The notes under the pieces: model-generated
What the model saw: the letters and a program-made list of their open reading frames with translations, nothing else
The model's database searches: none
What the model was told of the DNA's origin: nothing
NCBI RefSeq assembly: GCF_001424665.1
Contig: NZ_LMQS01000001.1
Location: forward strand, 621,225 to 685,224
DNA length: 64,000 nt
Source of the DNA: Methylophilus sp. Leaf416
GTDB lineage: Bacteria; Pseudomonadota; Gammaproteobacteria; Burkholderiales; Methylophilaceae
Direction of reading: 5' to 3'
Position numbers and translations under genes: made by a program
Shown here: positions 60,152-64,000 of the stretch, one piece after another
Numbering within the stretch: the first letter of the stretch is position 1
Layout: each line of letters opens with the position of its first letter

Positions 60152-61102
60152 TTGAGTAACGCCAACATGATGGTTTTTACCGGCAATGCCAATCCGGTAC
60201 TGGCACAAGAAGTTGCCACGCATTTGGGCATTGAATTAGGGCGCGCTGATGTTGGCCGGTTTTCGGATGGCGAAATCATGCTGGAGCTGCTGGAAAACGT
60301 GCGCGGCCGTGATGTATTCGTGCTGCAATCCACCAGTTATCCAACCAATGACAGCCTGATGGAAGTCATGGTCATGGTAGATGCATTGCGTCGCTCATCC
60401 GCTGGCCGTATTACCGCAGCGATTCCCTACCTTGGCTATTCTCGCCAGGACAGACGCCCGCGCTCTGCCCGTGTTGCGATTACGGCCAAAGTGGTGGCAA
60501 ACATGCTTACCAGCGTCGGTGTAAACCGTTTGCTGACCATGGATTTGCATTCCGACCAGATTCAGGGTTTCTTTGATATTCCGGTCGACAATATTTATGC
60601 AACGCCGATTTTGCTGGATGACCTGGCCCTGCAAGGTTATGAAAACCTGGTGGTCGTTTCGCCGGATGTTGGTGGTGTAGTGCGTGCACGCGCCGCTGCT
60701 AAACAATTGAATGCTGACCTGGCAATTATTGACAAGCGTCGCCCAAAAGCGAACGTTGCCAAGGTCATGAATATTATTGGTGAGGTTGAAGGCCGCACCT
60801 GCGTCATCATGGATGATATGGTGGATACCGCAAATACCCTGTGCGAAGCCGCAGCAGCGCTGAAAAATCAGGGTGCGTTGAAAGTGGTGGCTTATGCTAC
60901 TCACCCTGTACTGTCAGGCGGCGCCGGCGAGCGCATACTGAATTCGGAGCTGGATGAGTTGGTAGTTACCAATACCATTGCGCTAAACGACAATGCTCGG
61001 GCCTGTAGAAAGATCCGCCAACTGAGTGCGGCAACCTTGCTGGCTGAAACCATCAAGCGCATCAGCCAGGAAGAGTCAGTTTCTTCGCTGTTTATGGACT
61101 GA
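60152..61102 (+). CDS. prs: Ribose-phosphate pyrophosphokinase
   Basis: Makes PRPP from ribose-5-phosphate and ATP for nucleotide, histidine and tryptophan synthesis, 316 residues. [46 protein letters not shown] (catalytic flexible loop), [20 protein letters not shown] and the PRPP-binding [14 protein letters not shown] are present. The start is TTG; the frame is closed by a stop at 60119 with no ATG between, so TTG is forced. It lies 110 bp after tRNA-Gln, and rplY follows after 118 bp. Confidence 0.97.
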   Translation: MSNANMMVFTGNANPVLAQEVATHLGIELGRADVGRFSDGEIMLELLENVRGRDVFVLQSTSYPTNDSLMEVMVMVDALRRSSAGRITAAIPYLGYSRQDRRPRSARVAITAKVVANMLTSVGVNRLLTMDLHSDQIQGFFDIPVDNIYATPILLDDLALQGYENLVVVSPDVGGVVRARAAAKQLNADLAIIDKRRPKANVAKVMNIIGEVEGRTCVIMDDMVDTANTLCEAAAALKNQGALKVVAYATHPVLSGGAGERILNSELDELVVTNTIALNDNARACRKIRQLSAATLLAETIKRISQEESVSSLFMD

Positions 61103-61185
61103 ATGTCATAAACAGTTAAGGCTAGGATTAAAGAATAAGTTTTACACCACCAGCTGGTCGCGGCGGGTGGATTTTAGTGTAGTAC

Positions 61186-61207
61186 CACCATTTTTCATGG
61201 TGTTTTT
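61186..61207 (+). promoter_or_regulatory. Short hairpin and T-run just before rplY
   Basis: CACCAT-tttc-ATGGTG followed by TTTTT, ending one or two bases before the AGGAG ribosome site of rplY. It looks like a weak terminator between prs and rplY, or a leader element for autoregulation. The stem is only six pairs. Confidence 0.35.
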
Positions 61208-61220
61208 AGGAGTTTTCCAC

Positions 61221-61841
61221 ATGAGTATCGAAATTAAAGCCGTCAAACGTGACGTTAAAGGTACGGGTGCGAGCCGCCGTCTACGTCGCGCTGGCAATGT
61301 GCCAGGTGTAGTGTATGGTGGTGAAAAGCCAGCCATCTCTATCGAGTTTGATCATAAAGAACTGTTTATGCAGTTCCGCCACGAAGCTTTCCACGCTTCT
61401 ATCCTGAGCCTGGTTCTGGATGGCAAAACAGAAAGCGTGTTACTGCGTGACTACCAACTGCACCCAGTGCGCAATACGATTCAGCATATCGACTTTCAAC
61501 GTGTGTCTGCTTCAGAAAAAATCCACGTTAAAGTGCCTTTCCACTTCATCAATGAAGATGTAGCACCAGGCGTTAAACTGGGTGGCGGTAATATCTCGCA
61601 CATCCAGACTGAAGCTGATATCAGTTGCCTGGCAAAAGACCTGCCAGAGTTTATTGAAATCGACCTGGGCAACCTGGAAACAGGCCATTCAGTACACTTG
61701 TCTGAAGTCAAACTGCCTAAAGGCGTTGAGTTCGTACAACTGGCACATGGTGATGACGCAGCGATTGCAACACTCCTGAAACCACGCGGTGGTGAAGAAG
61801 AAGTGGCTGCTGAAGAGGAGGCACCACCAGCAGCTGAATAA
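61221..61841 (+). CDS. rplY: 50S ribosomal protein L25, long (CTC/TL5) form
   Basis: 5S-rRNA-binding ribosomal protein, 206 residues from ATG at 61221 (MSIEIKAVKRD) with AGGAG upstream. The N-terminal L25 domain has VKGTGASRRLRRAGNVPGVVYGG, the RNA-binding loop. The C-terminal TL5 domain has VPFHFINEDVAPGVKLGG, and the Glu/Ala-rich tail (EEEVAAEEEAPPAA) is typical of long L25 proteins. The longer open frame runs into prs and is spurious. Gene order prs-rplY-pth is conserved in many Proteobacteria. Confidence 0.95.
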   Translation: MSIEIKAVKRDVKGTGASRRLRRAGNVPGVVYGGEKPAISIEFDHKELFMQFRHEAFHASILSLVLDGKTESVLLRDYQLHPVRNTIQHIDFQRVSASEKIHVKVPFHFINEDVAPGVKLGGGNISHIQTEADISCLAKDLPEFIEIDLGNLETGHSVHLSEVKLPKGVEFVQLAHGDDAAIATLLKPRGGEEEVAAEEEAPPAAE

Positions 61842-61875
61842 TCATCGGCCAGGCCGGCGATTTAACGCTAAAATA

Positions 61876-61904
61876 AACGCGCACAGTTTTGTGCGCGTTT
61901 TTTT
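61876..61904 (+). terminator. Terminator after rplY
   Basis: AACGCGCACA-gttt-TGTGCGCGTT followed by TTTTT, 35 bp beyond the rplY stop. It separates rplY from pth, which then needs its own promoter in the remaining ~100 bp. Confidence 0.9.
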
Positions 61905-62006
61905 ATGGCGACAGGTTATTAGATTGAATTTCCACGTGAAATATATAGGCTAATTTTATTGCAGCCACTCTTAAAGCTGTGCGCTTTTAATCATTAAAGA
62001 CAACTC

Positions 62007-62579
62007 ATGAGCGGGATCAAATTAATTGTAGGCCTGGGTAACCCGGGTGAAAAGTACACCATGACCCGGCACAACGCCGGCTTCTGGCTGGTAGATATTC
62101 TAGCGCAGCAATCTGGCAGCCGTTTATCTCCTGAAGCCAAACTGTTTGGCATCGCCGGAAAATGGTCGCCGCATGCTGACAAATGGCTTCTAAAACCCAC
62201 AACGTTTATGAATGCCAGCGGAAAATCCGTCGCTGCACTCGCCAATTACTACAAAATATTACCTGCCGAAATTCTGGTGGTGCATGATGAGCTGGATTTA
62301 CTACCCGGTCAGGCAAAACTGAAGTTCGGCGGCGGCCATGGTGGTCACAATGGCCTGCGGGATATTCATGCAGCATTAAACACGCCTGAGTATTGGCGCT
62401 TGCGCATAGGCATAGGTCACCCCGGCAACAAAGCAGAAGTGGTTAATTTTGTATTGAAAGCGGCCAGTAAATACGAACAGCAGGCCATCGATGACAGCAT
62501 TATTAAAGCCACTACCGTGACTGATCTATTGGCACAAGGCCAGTTTGAAAAGGCCATGCTGCAACTGCATAGCAAATAA
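62007..62579 (+). CDS. pth: Peptidyl-tRNA hydrolase
   Basis: Releases tRNA from peptidyl-tRNA dropped by ribosomes, 190 residues. GLGNPGEKYTMTRHNAGFWLVD contains the catalytic His and the N10 equivalent. KPTTFMNASGKSV and HDELDLLPGQAKLKFGGGHGGHNGLRDI give the remaining active-site Asp and Asn residues. Standard length and intact. It converges with the GGDEF-EAL gene downstream. Confidence 0.96.
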   Translation: MSGIKLIVGLGNPGEKYTMTRHNAGFWLVDILAQQSGSRLSPEAKLFGIAGKWSPHADKWLLKPTTFMNASGKSVAALANYYKILPAEILVVHDELDLLPGQAKLKFGGGHGGHNGLRDIHAALNTPEYWRLRIGIGHPGNKAEVVNFVLKAASKYEQQAIDDSIIKATTVTDLLAQGQFEKAMLQLHSK

Positions 62580-62621
62580 CAACGCCACTATCAGCGGTGC
62601 GCTGAATGACTTCAAAACAAC

Positions 62622-64000
62622 CTACTGCGACACGGTATGCTGCTGCCACTGGTGGACCCAATTGACAAAATCATCTGGCCGCAGTGGTTGCGAGAAATAA
62701 AAGCCTTGGCCGTGATCACAACCCATATCGCGTAATATTTCCAGCTGGCGCAGACTTTCAATACCTTCTGCAATCACCTGCATGCCCAGGCTGTGAGCCA
62801 TCATGATAATGGCACGGCACAAAGCTTCATCTTCACTGGAAGTCTCCAGTTCGCGTACAAACGAACGGTCTATTTTGACGTAATTAATCGGGAATTTTTT
62901 CAGGTAAGACAATGACGAATAGCCTGTACCAAAATCATCCAGCGCCACCTGCACGCCCGCCTGCTGGTATAACGCCAGGCGTTCACTCACCTGCGAATTG
63001 GCATCCATTAACAAGCGCTCAGTGATTTCCACTACTACCATGTTGCGTTCGGTATTGCCGCTTAAAATCTCTTTTAGCCAGTCATGCTGTTTTTTATACT
63101 CGGATGCAAACTGCACAGGCGATTTATTAATCGCCACCTGAAAATCAGCATGTAAACTCTGCCGCCATGTGCAGCATTGCTGGATTGCGGTTTTAAATAC
63201 CCAGTCGCCAATCGGCACAATCAGCAAGGTATCTTCTGCAATACTGATAAACTCCATCGGCGGGATAATGCCTTTAACCGGATGCTGCCAGCGTATCAGT
63301 GCTTCTGCTTTTAACACGGCGTTGGTTTGCAGATTGACCACCGGCTGGTATTCGAGGAAAAACTGCTGGCCCTTTATCGCCATATGCAGGTCATGCGACA
63401 ACAGCATGCGGTTTTCAGCATGCTCCTGCATGCGGGGCGTAAAGTAGGTGAAGCAGTTACCACCCTTCTGCTTGGATGCATACATGGCCTGATCCACCCG
63501 TTTCATCAGGTCATCTTTATTGCTGGCATCATCCGGGAAAATCGCAATCCCCAGGCTGGCGGCAACATACGCATGGCTGTTTTCCAGCTTGAATGGTGTA
63601 GACAGGCTATCAATCACCTTCTGTGCAATATTCTCCACATAAGCTGCATGCGCATCGGTGAGCATCAATACAAATTCGTCACCGCCCAACCGCGCCACCA
63701 GGCCGTTTTCATCAATACATTGTGTCAGGCGTTGCCCAGCATGTTTCAGTAACAGGTCGCCCTGATCGTGGCCTTGCGAATCATTCACCTCTTTAAAGCG
63801 GTCTAGGTCTAGAAAGATAATCGCCACTTTATGGTTATTGTTCTTAACCAGTCGCAATTGCTGATCCAGGCGTTCAAAGAACATGCGCCGGTTAGGCAAG
63901 CCGGTCAACGTGTCCACATTCGCGTATTGCCAGATCGCCTCTTCAGACTGCTTGATTTTGCTGATATCTGCCAACGTGCCAAGTACCCGCAATGACTTGC
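62622..64000 (-). CDS. PAS-GGDEF-EAL cyclic di-GMP protein (partial, start outside window)
   Basis: Partial gene; the 5' end lies beyond position 64000. The visible C-terminal 456 or more residues begin at the end of a PAS/PAC module (RVLGTLADISKIKQSEEAIWQ). A GGDEF domain follows with canonical ARLGGDEFVLML and no RxxD I-site upstream (a glycine replaces the Asp). The EAL domain has EALIRWQHP, the DDFGTGYSSL loop, KIDRSFV and IAEGIES, so phosphodiesterase activity looks intact. One open frame continues to the window edge without a stop, so the TTG-like start at 63992 is not the real one. It probably both senses and turns over c-di-GMP; which activity dominates is unknown. Confidence 0.93.
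   Translation of the reverse strand, partial: KSLRVLGTLADISKIKQSEEAIWQYANVDTLTGLPNRRMFFERLDQQLRLVKNNNHKVAIIFLDLDRFKEVNDSQGHDQGDLLLKHAGQRLTQCIDENGLVARLGGDEFVLMLTDAHAAYVENIAQKVIDSLSTPFKLENSHAYVAASLGIAIFPDDASNKDDLMKRVDQAMYASKQKGGNCFTYFTPRMQEHAENRMLLSHDLHMAIKGQQFFLEYQPVVNLQTNAVLKAEALIRWQHPVKGIIPPMEFISIAEDTLLIVPIGDWVFKTAIQQCCTWRQSLHADFQVAINKSPVQFASEYKKQHDWLKEILSGNTERNMVVVEITERLLMDANSQVSERLALYQQAGVQVALDDFGTGYSSLSYLKKFPINYVKIDRSFVRELETSSEDEALCRAIIMMAHSLGMQVIAEGIESLRQLEILRDMGCDHGQGFYFSQPLRPDDFVNWVHQWQQHTVSQ

Noticed and set aside
61026-61220. Upstream extension of the rplY frame (65 extra codons)
   Set aside because: It reads through the end of prs in another frame; the ATG at 61221 with AGGAG gives the normal L25 N-terminus.
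1-64000. CRISPR array, prophage or transposase genes
   Set aside because: I saw no regularly spaced repeats, phage structural genes or transposase-like proteins; the only repeats are the short palindromic elements listed.

Overview
The window looks like chromosome from a methylotrophic betaproteobacterium, most likely Methylophilaceae (Methylophilus/Methylotenera-like). The grounds are: a porin-formamidase-FmdB-urea transporter gene order that matches, from memory, the fmd locus of Methylophilus methylotrophus; the betaproteobacterial order lolB-ispE-tRNA-Gln-prs-rplY-pth; and moderate GC with frequent TTG starts. No methanol dehydrogenase or other carbon-pathway marker lies in the window, so the family assignment is an inference.

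Layout. 1-3.8 kb: flavin-dependent ferredoxin-NADP reductase, a GNAT acetyltransferase whose start codon sits in the loop of a long inverted repeat, a drug-type MFS exporter and an SDR. 4.2-14 kb: an unusual envelope module. On the plus strand are a DUF6152 protein, two paralogous exported proteins of unknown function and a TonB-dependent receptor with a coiled-coil N-terminus. Convergent on the minus strand are a small c-type cytochrome-like protein, a Tat-exported DUF1501 protein and a DUF1549/DUF1553 protein of the kind common in Planctomycetes.

14.4-33.2 kb: one ~19 kb minus-strand nitrogen-scavenging regulon, in transcription order fmdC (porin), fmdA (formamidase), fmdB, urtABCDE (urea ABC importer), ureD-A-B-C-E-F-G (urease), ureJ/hupE, a giant NCS1-transporter/histidine kinase chimera and its LuxR-type response regulator. 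Formamide and urea would cross the porin, be imported or hydrolysed, and yield ammonia. A 16-bp dyad (TACG-N8-CGTA) lies upstream of both fmdC and the kinase gene, with the same 22-nt spacing to a TTAAT element, so it is a candidate operator for this two-component system. Two Correia-like repeats and several intergenic hairpins punctuate the operon.

33.4-40 kb: small envelope or unknown genes (lipoprotein, His-rich exported protein, DUF2171, TPR protein). Then comes a four-gene minus-strand cluster (thermostable-hemolysin-family protein, AMP ligase, haem-oxygenase-like putative metal oxidase, SDR) that looks like a small lipid or metabolite pathway. 40.1-43 kb: rpoH with a CIRCE operator and an apparent ATT start codon, then a dynamin-like GTPase. 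43.3-46.6 kb: ubiquinone genes (DUF971, ubiE, ubiJ, ubiB). 46.7-50.7 kb: a sodium/solute symporter, a diguanylate cyclase and mutM. 50.7-54.8 kb: a GldA/GldF/GldG-like ABC system with a DUF4340 protein. 55-62.6 kb: TPR protein, lolB, a carbonic-anhydrase-like protein that has lost two of three zinc ligands, ispE, tRNA-Gln, prs, rplY and pth. The window ends inside a GGDEF-EAL gene on the minus strand.
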